Below, piece by piece: positions 12,501 through 24,185 of a stretch of 64,000 nucleotides of DNA. The stretch is from Lanius collurio. Taxonomy: Eukaryota; Chordata; Aves; Passeriformes; Laniidae. How positions within the stretch are numbered: the stretch's first letter is position 1; each line of letters begins with the position of its first letter. The stretch lies in NCBI GenBank assembly GCA_020086605.1, contig JACBWW010000041.1, positions 1,781,947 to 1,845,946 on the forward strand. Reading direction: 5' to 3'. The notes beneath the pieces are model-generated. The model had not been told where the DNA came from. It searched no databases and was given only the letters and a program-made list of their open reading frames with translations. A program made the translations under genes and the position numbers.

Positions 12501-15500
12501 AGATAAAAGCAACACCACAGCCAGACTTTGATGTCATTTAAAAGAATCTCTATGCATTTTTAATAGGCACACATGAAGACCACCCTTTTAGTTTTGGTGC
12601 TGCTTCTGTAACTCGTTTTTGCAGATTATTGACATGGAAGGAAATTTTATCGGCTAACGAAGGAAATTAAACTAAACCTGCAAACTCGTATTTAGGGAAG
12701 GAGATGGAACAAAACCCTTGCATGGGCCTGACACTAAGGGCTGTGTGCCCAAACCAGTTGCCACCAAGGAAGAATGAATGTCCTGTGTTCCCATCACTTT
12801 TCCAAAGGACAAATACATGTGCCAAATATTTGTCTGCAGATGCTGGACCAGGTGGGTGACCCTACAGCGCTGAGGGGCCTTTGGCATTGTCTGAAGTGTT
12901 GCATAATGCGCCTGGTACAGTTTCTGTCTGTATCTATCTTAGGTATTTACAAGGCACCTCTCACCTTGGTACCTAAGCAGTTTGAGAGATGCACCCACCC
13001 CAGGAGGGAGGATGAGATACAGACAGAGGCCCAGCCCCAGAGCAGCAGAGGCAGGGTCCGGGAAGCTCCCCAGCTCTGTTCCCGCTGTTGTGGAGCTCCT
13101 GGCCCACTTGTTGTGGCCAAGGAACATCTCCAGCCACCTGTCTGTCAGCAGGAAGAGACGGTGCCCTCACGTGCAGCTCCGCTGGTGGGCGGTGTGGAAA
13201 GGAAAGATAATGGAAAAGGCAACGATCCGGTAGCAGAGGTGAAACAGGAATGGTGGGATTTCAAAAGGAGGGCTTCTTAAAGAGCAGCACATCTCAGGGG
13301 AGGGATCAGCTGCCAGTCCAAGTGGCAGGTAAGGCACAACACAGGCATAAATCTCCAATGTTCTTCAGTGAACAAACGTTAAAGAAATACTTCTGATGTC
13401 TCTAAAGTTTGTGTATATCCAAAGCCCTGCTCTGTTCTTGGCCTCTGTCTCAGTCCTCTATCCCTGCAGCTGAGTCAACAATTCAGCAGTTCTCTGTGTA
13501 TCTCAACCCAGTAATTGCTGCAATCCTAAACATGCCTAATGACCAACAGAGTGGTAATGAACGTTGTGGTGCGAGGAGACCGCACGGAATAGCAGTGCTC
13601 CAAAATAATGGACATATTCATGAACATAAAGGCTGGAATAAACTTGGCTTTGATCAGCATGCTCAGGGCAGGATGGGGTAAACCACAGCTCTCCCCTGCA
13701 GGCACACCTGAGGCAGCTCTCCTGTGGCCTCCAGGAGCACCTGCTGATGATCCACCAGGTGAGACCAGGCTCAGTGTCAGCCCAGGGAAACACCGGACAG
13801 GCAGCAGGAACAGAGAATCTGTCTGGCAGATTCTGCTCCACTGCAGAAACAGAACCTGTCTATCAGGGAGAAAGTGAGATAGCCAGGACCTCGGTGGAGG
13901 CTCAGCAGTTCCTATTGCATGGACCCCTTTAATACCAGATCTCTTTTTTTTCCTTAGACATAACAGAGTCAGTGAGGTAAAACAAAAGAGAGCCTTCAGA
14001 AACCTGTGGGTCCCAGGGGGCTTTTGGAAATAGCAGCATAGTACAGTGATCAAACACTGACGCTGAAGTGCTGTGGGTCACTGACTTCCAGATGTTTCTG
14101 CTCCCTTTAGCCCATGTGTGTGCTCCCTCCTGAGTCCCTTCCTTGGTCATTTAATGATGGAGATGGAAGTCCTGCCCTGGCAGAGCAAGGGACATGAGGT
14201 TGGAGGCTGCAGGTTTGATGGCTGCTATCACTTGCTATAAAGATACCTGTAAAAGACAGAAGTGACCTATTTTGCCTGTAAGTTGCTTCTAGCACTGGGA
14301 GCAAAATGCTGTGTGTAGGAATGGTGTGTCAGCTGGAAATGGCTGGAAAGATCAGGGAATCTGACCTCTTCCCTTTGCTTCACACCCAAGGAAGCCTGCT
14401 GTGCTTCTTTGTTCCCACTCTGTTTAAAGCTTGAAAAGAAAGGTTTGGGTTTTTTTCACGCAAATTAACAACCAAGTGAGGTCAGCCATGCTGGTGCATG
14501 GTTTGATCCATGGCCGATTTTGACTCCACAGTGGTGGTAGTGGCCTCTCTCTCTCTTTTTTGGAAGTGACCCCTTTTCCAAGGAATTAAAGGCAGTTAGC
14601 TGAGGTCACTCGGTCAGTTGTTCAAACATAAGGACAGTTTCTGGCTGAACCCAGTTTTCCAGTGCCCCTGCTGGGCCTGGCACACCTTTCCCACAGCCCC
14701 AGCCTAGGCACTGGTGCGACCAATCTGACCAAGATCCACCTGGAATTTGGGGTGACTTTTGGTCGCCAAGGAGTGGATTTCTTGGGCAGATACACGTTCA
14801 TCCAGGTGGTGTCAGCCAGTGGCCTCCAGGCAATTTTCCCCTGATTGCTCCTTATCAAAGGAAAGTCTGTGGAAGGCCATGCCTGTAACACACCCTTGGT
14901 TCCCCATGCCCCGTGGCAATGCTTCCCAAAGCATCCAGACACTGGAGCTGCTGAGAGATGCTGAACACCTTGTTACAAATAATATGGTTATTCCTCCTTC
15001 TCATTGCCAGCCAAGTTTACCAACCTAACCTAAAGCCTGTGCATGTATTCATTATTCAGAAGTATTCGCCAAGAGTTTCTGCAATTAACCTTCTGCCCAG
15101 GGGTTTTCACAGACTCTTCGCTGTGCCCTTTGTCATTTGTGTCATTGGTCACCTGTTGCCAGAGGCTGTTCTTTCAGCTCTGAGAGGCTGAGAAGATTGA
15201 TTGGGAGGATGGCAAACATTTCGTAAGACATAAGGAATTTTGCAAAAATTGATTATTGTGCTTTTTCAGAGAAATTGTTCTTTATGAGCCTCTGGCAAAT
15301 GTGTAGACATGCACAAATAACAAAGGTGTTCTGGTCCCCCTGAATCTGAACAAAGTAGACACAGTGATACCATTTACAGAAGTATTCATAAATCAGTGTG
15401 GAGTTTGGAGGTTTTTGATTTCATTTTGCTTCCGTTTTTGACTTCCAGTATAGTTTGGTTCTACTACTTACCAGTTGTTAGGTGGGCTCTGTTTAGAACA

Positions 15501-16440
15501 TTTGCCAGGTAAACGGGATTTTCAAATACTGGGGATTTTCTGCTGACATGTTAAAAGAAATGCCAAGGCATTCTGTATGACCAGTGGCTCTACCAGAATG
15601 AGTATTTATGATCCCTTATCTCACTCTGATTCCATAGACTTTAACTGAAGTGTGTGTTTGCTTTGTGTGGTAAAAGTAGGTCCCCTGGTTTTTTGTTCTT
15701 TTTTTTTTTTTTCATGTGTATTCAAGTAGGAAAATGCTGAGAAGGAATTTCATGGTCCTATACCGTAGTTGTAAAGAGAGCTTTGTTAATGGAGGAATGC
15801 AGCGATGGCTGTTTTAGACAAAGCAGGAGAAGAATTGCCAAGGAAGAAGCAGTTCTTAGTTAGGTTGATATACAGTTCCTTTCAAATCTCCATGGAGTGG
15901 AAGAGCCAATGATTGCATGACAGTTTGTCCCTAAAATTCATTTTCATAAGGAGCTCATGCCTTTTTACAAATACAATCTCATCCTCACTTTCCATAAAAC
16001 ATGCAACTGGACAGTCCAGCCAGACGCAGAGACAATATGAATACTTTGAATGTGAATACTTTGAAGTAGTGAATATGCTAAATGCACGAATAATATCCAT
16101 TATTTTAGCACTTAAAAGTCATCATTCTATGAAGTCACAGAGAATCCCTTTTCAGAGCACCATAATATTGCAGGCACTTGGGTGTAGAAATAATGAGTGA
16201 CACATTGTGGAAGACAGGGACTGAGATATAGGAGGAGGGATCCTTGGGTCTGTCAGAAAGATTTTTTCATTTCATTATATTTCACATAAAATAATTTTTT
16301 TTTTCAATAATTGAACAAAGCCCTGCCCTGATTCATAAATAGAACCAAAAGTGTGGTTTAACATGACCTCAGCAACACCTCGCAGCTATACGCTTACAGC
16401 TTTCACTGAGGTCTGAAGGGCAGTATTTCAAAAAACAGAA
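6502..16440 (+). other. SHANK2: SHANK2 intron, 5' part
   Basis: This is the first 10 kb of a 17 kb intron. Most is plain AT-rich intron. A GC-richer block lies at about 6770-7180 and another at about 12,980-13,880. Neither has splice-bounded ORFs that match a known protein. A T-rich tract ends at 15,713. Confidence 0.8.
7271..7312. repeat. possible ancient SINE/LINE tail
   Basis: The text ctagattgtgagctctcccg followed by agcaggggctgtgtc resembles the conserved tail (ctagattgtaagctct then gggcagggactgt) shared by several old amniote interspersed repeats. Only about 40 bases match, so the family cannot be named. Confidence 0.3.
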
Positions 16441-16448
16441 ATTAATCC

Positions 16449-16489
16449 TTAAAAAAAAAAAAAAAAAAAACCAAAAAAAACTTTTTCAA
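16449..16489 (+). repeat. A-rich tract at the edge of a GC-rich block
   Basis: A run of about 19 A, then cc, then more A. It marks a sharp change from AT-rich intron on the left to GC- and CpG-richer DNA on the right that continues to about 18,500. It may be the tail of a retroposon or lie near the left end of the Harbinger copy; I could not find a terminal inverted repeat to decide. Confidence 0.4.
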
Positions 16490-17133
16490 GGCTGGGATGC
16501 CAGAGAGTAGTCATGGCACTGATCTGGCACTGAGGCCACTGCGGTGTGAGCAGCAGCAGCCTGGTCGGGTGACGATCCCGCAACAGCAGCGCTTGTCTCA
16601 GCCGTCCCTTGCCTGAGCGTGGGGAATGCAGGGCTTTGGGCTGCCTCCTGCAGCGCTTCAGCCACACCCAGGGCGAGTTCTGATAACAAATTGGGCCCCT
16701 CAAAAATTTTTTTTAAAAAAGAAGTGGACTCATTATTTTTATCTGAAATAACAGAAAGCACACAGAGCCCCGGCCACAGCCTCACATAATCCAGAGCGGT
16801 GCAGGACACGCACCTCTGTGAGCTGGTGATTCCTGTGGGGCACAAGCCCGAGCCTTTCCTGCTCTTTGGGAGGGCATTTTTCTCTCGAGTTGTCACGGGG
16901 AAGAGCTTGCACCCAGATTTCCACCACACACCCTCAGGCAAGGGAAGAGGTAGCCAGGGGAGGGCAAAACTCAGTTCATTTCCAGGAGACAAAGAGATCC
17001 CGGTGAGCAATGCCCTCAGATAGCATTTCCTACTGTTTGGAGAAGAGAGCAAGGAAAATCTGGCAAATGTTGGGGAGGGCATTGCTCGCGGGATAAATCC
17101 CATGGACGGCCACCGTCGCGCTGCAGCAGTGAT

Positions 17134-17324
17134 TTGGGAGAGATTTTGGGTGGGGGTGACGTGAGACGTCGGACAAAAGTGAAGATAGCCAGCAGTGCTT
17201 CAGAGCAACAAAGGGCTGCCCTCAGCCAGTGGTGGAGCACATCTGGCACCCCAGGAAGCTCAATTGGACCCTTGGCCCTGAGCTCGTCCCAGGGATTTCT
17301 GACTGACACCACTGCAGTGCATAG
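17134..17324 (+). pseudogene. Harbinger Myb/SANT-like gene, probable 5' exon remnant
   Basis: In this frame the text reads GEILGGGDVRRRTKVKIASS and then SASEQQRAA. The D-x-RRRTK-x-KIAS pattern is like the end of the Myb/SANT-like domain of Harbinger accessory proteins and NAIF1-type proteins, where a W-DLRRRTKEKLA-like helix is usual. The N-terminal part of the domain is in another frame (around ENLANVGEGIARG at about 17,050), so at least one frameshift is inferred. A donor-like catag|gtgagc ends the block. The phases do not match the downstream exon exactly (phase 2 against phase 1), which fits a decayed gene or another, unseen splice site. Confidence 0.5.
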
Positions 17325-17644
17325 GTGAGCTTCTCGCTAGGTTCACTGACATTTCCTGTCACAGTCACGCTGAGGGGAATTTGGTAGCTCCTGCCTTGGG
17401 ATGCAGCATGGCTGTGTGTGTTCTGGGTACAGGACAGTGTGCATTGAGACCAAAAGTGCTTAATGACGCCAATTGCCACGTGCCCGATGCAGTCACTAAA
17501 CTTTAGTCCGCCCTTCCGTTTGCCCAAACACATACACTCTGGCTTCCCAACTGGCTTCTTTCTATGTGTTGTCCAATGCATGTAGATACCTCCATCTGCC
17601 TGGCCTCAGATACAGTGGTTGTTGCTCCTCTATTTGATTGCCAG

Positions 17645-18504
17645 ATGTCACTGGGGAGCAAGATGGGGAGGTTCCTGGATCCTCGGGGCAAGCCGGCCAT
17701 CACCGAGGGAGCTCGCTGTCCACGCCGGCCGAAGAACAGGAATCCTCGGTGCCTGCCTCTGACGAAGACTCGCCGGCCAGGACCACAGAGAGCTGGCAGT
17801 GGCCGCTGTCCTCGTCTGAAACGCACAGCAACGTTGGGGAGGATTTTGAGGGATTTCAAACGCCGGCGCGGACTCCGGAGTGCACCATGGACATACAGTC
17901 TCCCGGGGATCAGTCACTCAGTAGGACTCCTCAGTTTGAAAGTGACTCTCCTGAGGAGGAGGGAAATGATGAGATGAATGAAGAGCGCTGCGGTGTTGAG
18001 CCTGTCCCTAGGGATCGGGGTTGGAGAGGGCAGCCCCAGCTAACAGAGGGAGAGAAGCTGTTGATGGAAACCAACAGTAGGATTGTGCAGCTGCTGGAAA
18101 ATATCAAGAGGGAGCATGCACAGTCCATGGGTCTCATGTCCCAGTCCATGGGCCGTATGGAGCTGCAGCTGGGCATTGTGGCTACCTCCACAAGAGCCAT
18201 CCATAACTACCTGTCAGAGATTTTAGCTTTCCTCAAGCAGCCGAGGACGCAGGTCCTCGAAACGCGCATCTCCCAAAGAGCCACCCCCCATGTCGAGTTG
18301 ACGTGTGCCTCGACATGGACTGGTGAGGACGCAGTGGCATCCTCCACTGTGTGCTTACCAGGGGCCGAAGGGACGAGCGACTCTCGCGACCCGCCGCAGG
18401 CCACCCTGCCTTGTCGCAGTGGCCGGCTGCAGAGAGCCATAACCGAGAGGGCCTCGCTGCCCATGCCTCCACGCCAGGCAAAAGGGGGAGGGAAGAAAAA
18501 ATAA
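17645..18504 (+). CDS. Harbinger Myb/SANT-like accessory protein, main exon (open)
   Basis: An open frame runs from the acceptor-like tgattgccag at 17,644 to a stop at 18,504. A TGA just upstream in this frame supports an intron rather than a longer ORF. The predicted protein (288 residues with the pre-acceptor codons) has an acidic, Ser/Pro/Glu-rich first half. A helical segment follows, beginning GEKLLMETNSRIVQLLENIK, with Leu/Ile heptads and the Met-rich AQSMGLMSQSMGRMELQL, through LSEILAFL. The tail is basic and ends KGGGKKK. This layout fits the C-terminal dimerising region of Harbinger Myb-like proteins. No in-frame ATG lies near the start; the first is at MDIQSPG (about 17,887). The transposase partner is on the opposite strand downstream. 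It could also be a host gene derived from such an element. Confidence 0.6.
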
Positions 18505-18783
18505 CCACTCCATAGGATTTTTAGAGGTTTTTTTTAATGTGCCTGTCCTTTTAATTCTTAGCCATAAGGCCATCGGTGGCAGAGTTCAACCATTTCCTAC
18601 ATTGGCTAACATTGTATTCTGGCTGACTAGATTAGTCTAACATTTTGTAGTTTATATTTGCACTGTTAACGATGTGTGCTGCTGGTATTTGAAGAACATT
18701 TGCCTCTGTTCTTTCACTTTAACTTCATACGAGCATTTTTTTACTCTGTGCCAGGCATTCATTGCTTTTCTTACAAATACAAG

Positions 18784-19710
18784 TCATTTCTTGAGGCAGC
18801 TGTTTTTTGAGTTTTCTTTCTCCATTATCCCACCCCTTCTGAGCAAGCACTCGGGACTTGGTGGTAAGTATAGAGGTCTTGGCAATACTCGCCTCCCAAA
18901 CTGTGTTCGATCAGTCTTTGCCTGGTGTTTCTGGCATGCCAGCCTGAGGTGTTGGGGTATAGCCTGTACTGGATCATGACCATTCTTATCCTCTGTGGGT
19001 CTCACCAGCTCACTTCCTAAGACCCTCGGTGGAGCTAATCCACATGTCTTGGCTATGTCGTACAATAAGTAATGTTGCCAGGATCATACCTCATATTTCT
19101 CTTTTTGGGGGCTGTGTAGTGATGTGCCACCAGATCTATCTGGGCACCTGACTCTCGTTTTCAAAGTTCATTTGATGATGGATCTGGTGGCTTGATGGGC
19201 AGCATTATACTTTTTCCTCTGAGAGAGTCTGGGGATTTGGAACAGGAGTCACTAAGCAATGTGTTCTATGGGGATAAGAGCCATCTCCTGCAACAAATCT
19301 ATTAGGAGGAGACTGTCCCCTGTAATTATCACAGATATTAATTACTTAAGAAAAAGACAAAGAAAAGAAAAAGAAAAAAAACAAAAAACCAACTTGCCTA
19401 GCAGCCAGAACTCTTGAGAACGTAAAAGTCATGACACGCTGTTGGGTACTGTGCTACTCTGTCTGTGATTAAGATCTTTTCATCAGAAACAAGACCTACA
19501 TCTTGATAAAACACAACTACTTTCTGTGCCTTTAGGCCATCCAATTTCCTGAGGGTTGGCACCCTGAGCAGGGCACGGGTCCCATTGGTAACCCAACAGG
19601 GCAGATGGAAACGCACTTTGGCAATAAATTACTTTATATCTGTTGGTGCTGCCTCTCTCGGGGGAACTTAATATAGTGGCACTCAAATTGCTAAATGCAT
19701 GCAGAGGCAT
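18784..19710 (-). pseudogene. HARBI1-like PIF/Harbinger DDE transposase, broken
   Basis: Read on the - strand, known Harbinger nuclease blocks follow in order. The first is TNGTRALLRVPTL (19,552-19,590), where the first catalytic Asp of the usual IDGTH-type motif is replaced by Asn. Next is ITDRVAQYPTACHD (19,428-19,469), with the second catalytic Asp kept. Then come GDGSYP (19,271-19,288) for the usual GDSGYP, TPVPNPQTLSEE, and after a frameshift KYNAAHQATRSIIK. In that last block the expected third acidic residue (Glu in VIER) is Lys and a TGA follows. After it come RVRCPDRSGG (19,126-19,140), a second TGA, and YDIAKT (19,045-19,062) with the C-terminal tail. An A-rich insertion of about 45 bases lies between the HD and GDSGYP blocks. 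The gene cannot make an active nuclease. Confidence 0.88.
19343..19390. repeat. A/AAAG-rich tract inside the transposase remnant
   Basis: The + strand reads as repeated gaaaaa and aagaaaag units. It sits where the transposase should continue from the HD block to the GDSGYP block, so it is either an insertion or an expanded simple repeat. Confidence 0.6.
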
Positions 19711-20058
19711 CAGACTGGCTTTTACATGTGGTATCCCTAAGAGTTGTCCAGAAGGATGCTGCTCCCAGGAGCCCCTGGAGCAGTGGGGCAGGTTCTCACA
19801 GGTGTAGCATGGCTCCTGTGTTTGACTCTCTACACGCCGTTGTGACTTCTCGGGAAGGTGCAGAGCAGTTTCTATGGAAAATGCCAGGGAATAATCATGG
19901 GCCTAAAAATCCTCTTCTGTGACTGCAGCCAGGCCGTGCTCTCTGGCCAGTGAGACTTAGACTCTTCTCCCTGTCTTCCTGCGAGGCTGAGGTTTTTCAG
20001 AGCGAAGCAGATCAGAGTTTGTTACTCTACCAGCCGGCCACAAACTGCTCCTGTAGAA

Positions 20059-20078
20059 GTGTGTGTGTGTGTGTGTGC
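20059..20078. repeat. (GT)10 microsatellite
   Basis: Ten uninterrupted GT units within the SHANK2 intron. Confidence 0.95.
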
Positions 20079-22894
20079 TTGTGGCTGTACTCTGCTAAAT
20101 GACTGGTTCAAGGAGGAAATGCAGCTGGCATGGCCAACCTCCAGTGCAGGCTCTTCCCACATTCCTTCCTTTCCACCTTCGTCCAGCTGCATTCCTTTTA
20201 AAAATCCCATTGGAGGCAGGGCTTCTTTGGGCCACTCTGTCCACACACCTCACAGCAGATGCCAATTTTTGCATCTGTTTTGTGGCTTTTTTCTCTCTCT
20301 CTTTTGTCAGGGTTATTTGTAAAGTTATCCTCAGACAATTTCCAACACAAGCTTGTGAGCTTCCCCTCTCATTGGTATGAGGAGTGCATGCTGCAGAGTA
20401 TTTGAGATCATGAGGAAGTTGGGAGGAGAGCTAATTAGTGAGCCTGAAAGATTATTCCAATCTGAGTATATTTGGAACATGTGGTTCTGGTGCAGGAGGA
20501 GTTTGCACTCTGGTGCTGTGGAGGCGAACGATTCGAGGCACAGGCGGGTGAAGGTTTGGCCCAACACGTCTTCTTTCTCTGGGATGAGTCTGAGTGCAGC
20601 CAACTGCGGTTCAGCCAGTCCATTTCCTTGGCCTGAGGAGCACGTTTGATAACTCAGTGAGGATGTTTCTGTTCCACATCGTGCTTTCACTCCAGCAGGG
20701 TGGGGCAGTTGTGGCCAGGCGTTCAGATTTTGACGTTTCCTGCAGGACCCGCCATGTAGCTCCGCTATTTAGGATCAGTCTCCACGTGCTGGCTGCTTCT
20801 GTGGCCTCACATTTTTTGCTGTAGCTCCAAAATGACAACCTCCACTCTACCTTTGCCTTCTGATCCAAGAGCAGTAGAGCAAGAGAAGGAGCTGTGCAGT
20901 GCTGCCGTTGGAAGTGCCACGCGAGGAAGCCCTAAAGAGTTCCTTGCAAGCAGCTCAAGCTTTAACCCACCCTCCTCTCCCATTTCTGAGTGCTTTGGCT
21001 AAATATGGCAAGTGGGAGCAGCTGTAGGGTGAGAAGAGCTGAAAACCTCTCTACAGACAAGAAACCTGCAATAAACTCATGCAAAACCGAGGGATTTTTC
21101 CCCATGTGGAAATAGTAGATGGTATTAAGAGTTGGTACCAACTGATATTTTGGTCAGATCCAAAATTAGGATCTGACTTCTAGGATTGTCCAGGAAAATC
21201 AGTGCAGTTGGAGGGTATGTATGTTTCATCCCCAACAAATATTTTCATGCTTTTCCAAGTGTCTGTCATGGCCTCATCACTCTTTCCCTGTAGCTTTTTG
21301 TTGTCTGAATGGGTATCTGGTTACATGTGTCTGTTCAAAATAAAGGGGATCACCTCTTACATGGTATAGTTCTATTTCTCATGTGCAGATTTTGAGTGCT
21401 TCAGTTTCCAAGGCTTCCTTCTTTCTGTATCCCAAAGACCAGGTGTTTGGCTTCTGGGATGAGAACAAGGGCGGGAGAGTCTTAAGAGAAATCTCTGCCC
21501 AGTTGAAGCTCTCGGTGATAGATCCCCTGAGTGCCATTCTGCAGTCCAGCTGTATTTTTGCTGTATAGGGTGGATGTTCATGGTTACACCGTCGCTTTCT
21601 GATGCCTTTTGCTGAGCAGAAGTGCAGATATTTTTCTTTCAGACATTTGTATTACAAAGCTTTATGAAATGTGACGTGAAGTTGGTTTTTATTTTTTAAT
21701 ACATGTGACGATTTTAAGAATTTTTTTTTTCCTTTTCTCCTTCCACTGGATGATTTAAACCCCACAAAAAAAAAAGATAAAGCAGACCAATGAAAAGACT
21801 TGAATGCTAACTTCAGTTGAAAAGAAACAGCAACACTACTCTTGTGAGACAGTTTTCAGCAGTGTTCAGCTTACTGATCCTGCTCAGCCTTTCCTTCCCT
21901 GCCTGCTCCCTGACCCTCTGTGACACTGAAATATCCACTTCTAGGACAACCTTCTTCCTAACCTGAAGGCTAAAAGTTCTTCCCTCTCTTCTTCTCCCGT
22001 TTAAAATATCATCCTTGCATCAGCCAGATCTACTGTTTAGAGGGACCAAAAGCTCTTTTCCTTCTGCCTTATTCCCATCCATATCAATATCCAGGGCCCT
22101 GAGTGCGCTGCTCTCCAGCGAGAGGTAAAATTTAAATCCCTAAATACAATACTTGGGATAATAACACCAGCTCTAGATCACCAAAAACTTGGGGTTTTCT
22201 AAGTCTGTAGTATCCTAATAAAGTAACTATCCTTGTTTGACAAATAATCAATTATTTGGGAGATGGATCCAATTGCTGAAAAGTAGCATTGCTCTGACTT
22301 GTGTTGTGGAAGCCGAGGAGCCAGGCTGAGGTGTTCCACTCACAGAAACACCACAGGCTATGCAAGTAAACCTAATTTGGGTGAAACTTCAAAGGGAAAG
22401 ATGCTAAATTAGGGTGATACAGACTAGCAAATGCAATGGAAGGCATAGTAAGGAAAGCTGTTGGTGTGATTCCAGTTTGGATTCTAGCAGAGATTCCAAA
22501 CTCAAACTCTCCTGGTGGCTTGGGCTAGTGATTTAATTTCTCTATGCCTTGGTTTCGTAGCAGTAGAAGGGGCAAAAAAAGGAGCTGTCAGGCAATAATT
22601 AGTTGATTATACTGTACTTTGAGGTCTTCAGTGTGAAGGAGTAACATTTTGTATTAAATGCTGATGGACCTTATTTGTGACCAAAGTTGGAGACGGGGCT
22701 AACACCAGCACTCAGCTTTGGAATATCCTGATTAAACTTTTCCCTGTATTTTACCGTCACATCATGCAGTAGATCAGAGTCCCAAATCCAAATGTTGAAG
22801 TTCTCATTCAGATTTGGACCTTGCCTGTTTTTTGGCTTGCTTCTGACCACAACTAAATACATTCCCAAACTGTGCAGTTATTAAAAGAAATTTA

Positions 22895-22922
22895 AAAAAC
22901 AAACAAACAAACAAACAAACAA
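22895..22922. repeat. (AAAC)n microsatellite
   Basis: About six to seven aaac units preceded by an A-run. It could be the tail of a retroposon, but no retroposon body is recognisable upstream. Confidence 0.85.
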
Positions 22923-23463
22923 CACAAATGTTTCATTTAAACAAAGGAAGCAGGTAGCAGTGCTAGCCTACAAGTCCAAGAGTGTGAACAAATCAGAATA
23001 TGATTACTTAAGGAGAATAGGCATAAAAGAGCACTTCTGGAGTACTTGTTAATATCCAAAATATCACTGAAATTCTGATGACTAAGTACAGTCTGCTTAT
23101 CTCTATTTGAAACAGTGCTGTACGGATTCACTATTTCTAAAGGTCTTCTTTCCATTTCTATATAGATATTCTCCCTTCACATTTTGAAGGTTTGAAGAAG
23201 AGGATTGTTTTTCGAGTCACACTAAGTAAACATTAAATGCATGCAGGCTTAAAACTAAAGCATGCATGTTATGTAGCAGCAATAAAAAGTGCTCGGCTTG
23301 CACGACTTATGATGCTCAAGCGTTGCCTTGTTAAAATGCCAAAAAAACCTTTTTCTTTGCATTTTTTTGAAAAGTAAATCTCTTCCTTTGACCTTGCAAT
23401 ACTTAACTGTTCCATTTCTTTGGACAAGTGATATTTATTTTACTGAATGCTTTTATATTACAG

Positions 23464-23594
23464 ATAAGGTGGATGAAATAGTGCCAGTTTCCAAGCCATC
23501 AAGAATTGCAGACAATGCAACTGTGGACTCAAGAGTGGCAACTATAAAACAGCGGCCTTCTAGTAGATGTTTTCCCTCAGCTACAGATATGAAT
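23464..23594 (+). CDS. SHANK2: SHANK2 exon: DKVDEIVPVSKPSR linker
   Basis: The exon starts after tatattacag and ends before gtgagt. It is 131 nt, phase 1 in and phase 0 out. With the carried G it reads DKVDEIVPVSKPSRIADNAT and then VDSRVATIKQRPSSRCFP to TDMN. The block RVATIKQRPSSRCFP is a conserved SHANK2 signature downstream of the PDZ domain. Confidence 0.95.
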
Positions 23595-24073
23595 GTGAGT
23601 GGGGGCCATGAAGCACTGCTTTATTCCTACTAATGCATCTAATTCCTTGATTAAGTAATGCACAATGCTTTATAAGGGAAGAACTGATGTTAATACTATA
23701 GCACCTATTAAAAATTGAACCCCAGAACTCTGAAATTGCATTACTCAAGTGCAGAATTTGATCTTACAAAACTTTTTGTGTAAAAACAATTATTTGTTTT
23801 ATTGTATTTTGGACATCTTTTTCCGTTACCCACCTTAACTTGTTGCCTTATAAATAATATCAACAATCTTCACTTACAGCTGCTGTCCTTTTATGACCAT
23901 CTAAACAAAACCCAGCCTTCCCTTTCTCTCCTCCTCCCCCCCAAAAACAACCCCAGTTTTACTATTTCCCATGAGAATTCTCAGTGAAAGGGGTAATGGA
24001 TGAGGCATTATTTCCTTGTGGGGGAGACTTTCATGCTTTAATGCTGTTGGGGTTTCTGTTTGCTCTCTTGTAG
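23595..24073 (+). other. SHANK2: SHANK2 intron
   Basis: A 479-base intron between the linker exons, ending ctctcttgtag. Nothing else is seen in it. Confidence 0.9.
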
Positions 24074-24185
24074 TCCATGTATGAGAGACAGGGTATTGCT
24101 GTGATGACGCCCACTGTCCCAGGGAGCCCTCAAGGTCCTTTTCTGGGTATACCTCGGGGTACAATGAGAAGACAAAAATCCATAG
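24074..24185 (+). CDS. SHANK2: SHANK2 exon: SMYERQGIAVMTPTVPG
   Basis: The exon starts after ctctcttgtag and ends before gtaaaa. It is 112 nt, phase 0 in and phase 1 out. It encodes SMYERQGIAVMTPTVPGSPQ followed by GPFLGIPRGTMRRQKSI. It joins directly to GITEEERQF in the next exon. Mammalian isoforms that I recall carry DSRIFLS between KSI and GITEEE; I find no such 21-nt exon in the next intron. Confidence 0.95.

Larger units (their letters stand above)
17000..19750. mobile_element. PIF/Harbinger DNA transposon, decayed, two convergent genes
   Basis: Two remnants in convergent orientation define this element: a Myb/SANT-like accessory gene on the + strand (about 17,134-18,504) and a HARBI1-like DDE transposase on the - strand (about 18,784-19,710). 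PIF/Harbinger elements are known for exactly this pair, in which the Myb-like protein helps the transposase reach the nucleus and bind the ends. The 3' ends are about 280 bases apart. I did not find the terminal inverted repeats or the TAA/TTA-type 3-bp target duplication, so the outer borders are estimates. The copy lies inside an intron of SHANK2. Confidence 0.8.
19751..23463 (+). other. SHANK2: SHANK2 intron, 3' part
   Basis: The rest of the 17 kb intron. It holds a (GT)n and an (AAAC)n microsatellite, listed separately. The last bases before the next exon are tgaatgcttttatattacag. I see no further gene. Confidence 0.8.

Noticed and set aside
13526..14053. 175-codon open frame on the - strand in the SHANK2 intron
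   Set aside because: No recognisable family, no promoter or poly(A) signal, and other frames overlap it.
16486..17103. 205-codon open frame on the - strand left of the Myb-like gene
   Set aside because: No recognisable domain. It sits in GC-rich DNA where long chance frames are common, and its orientation does not fit the Harbinger gene pair.
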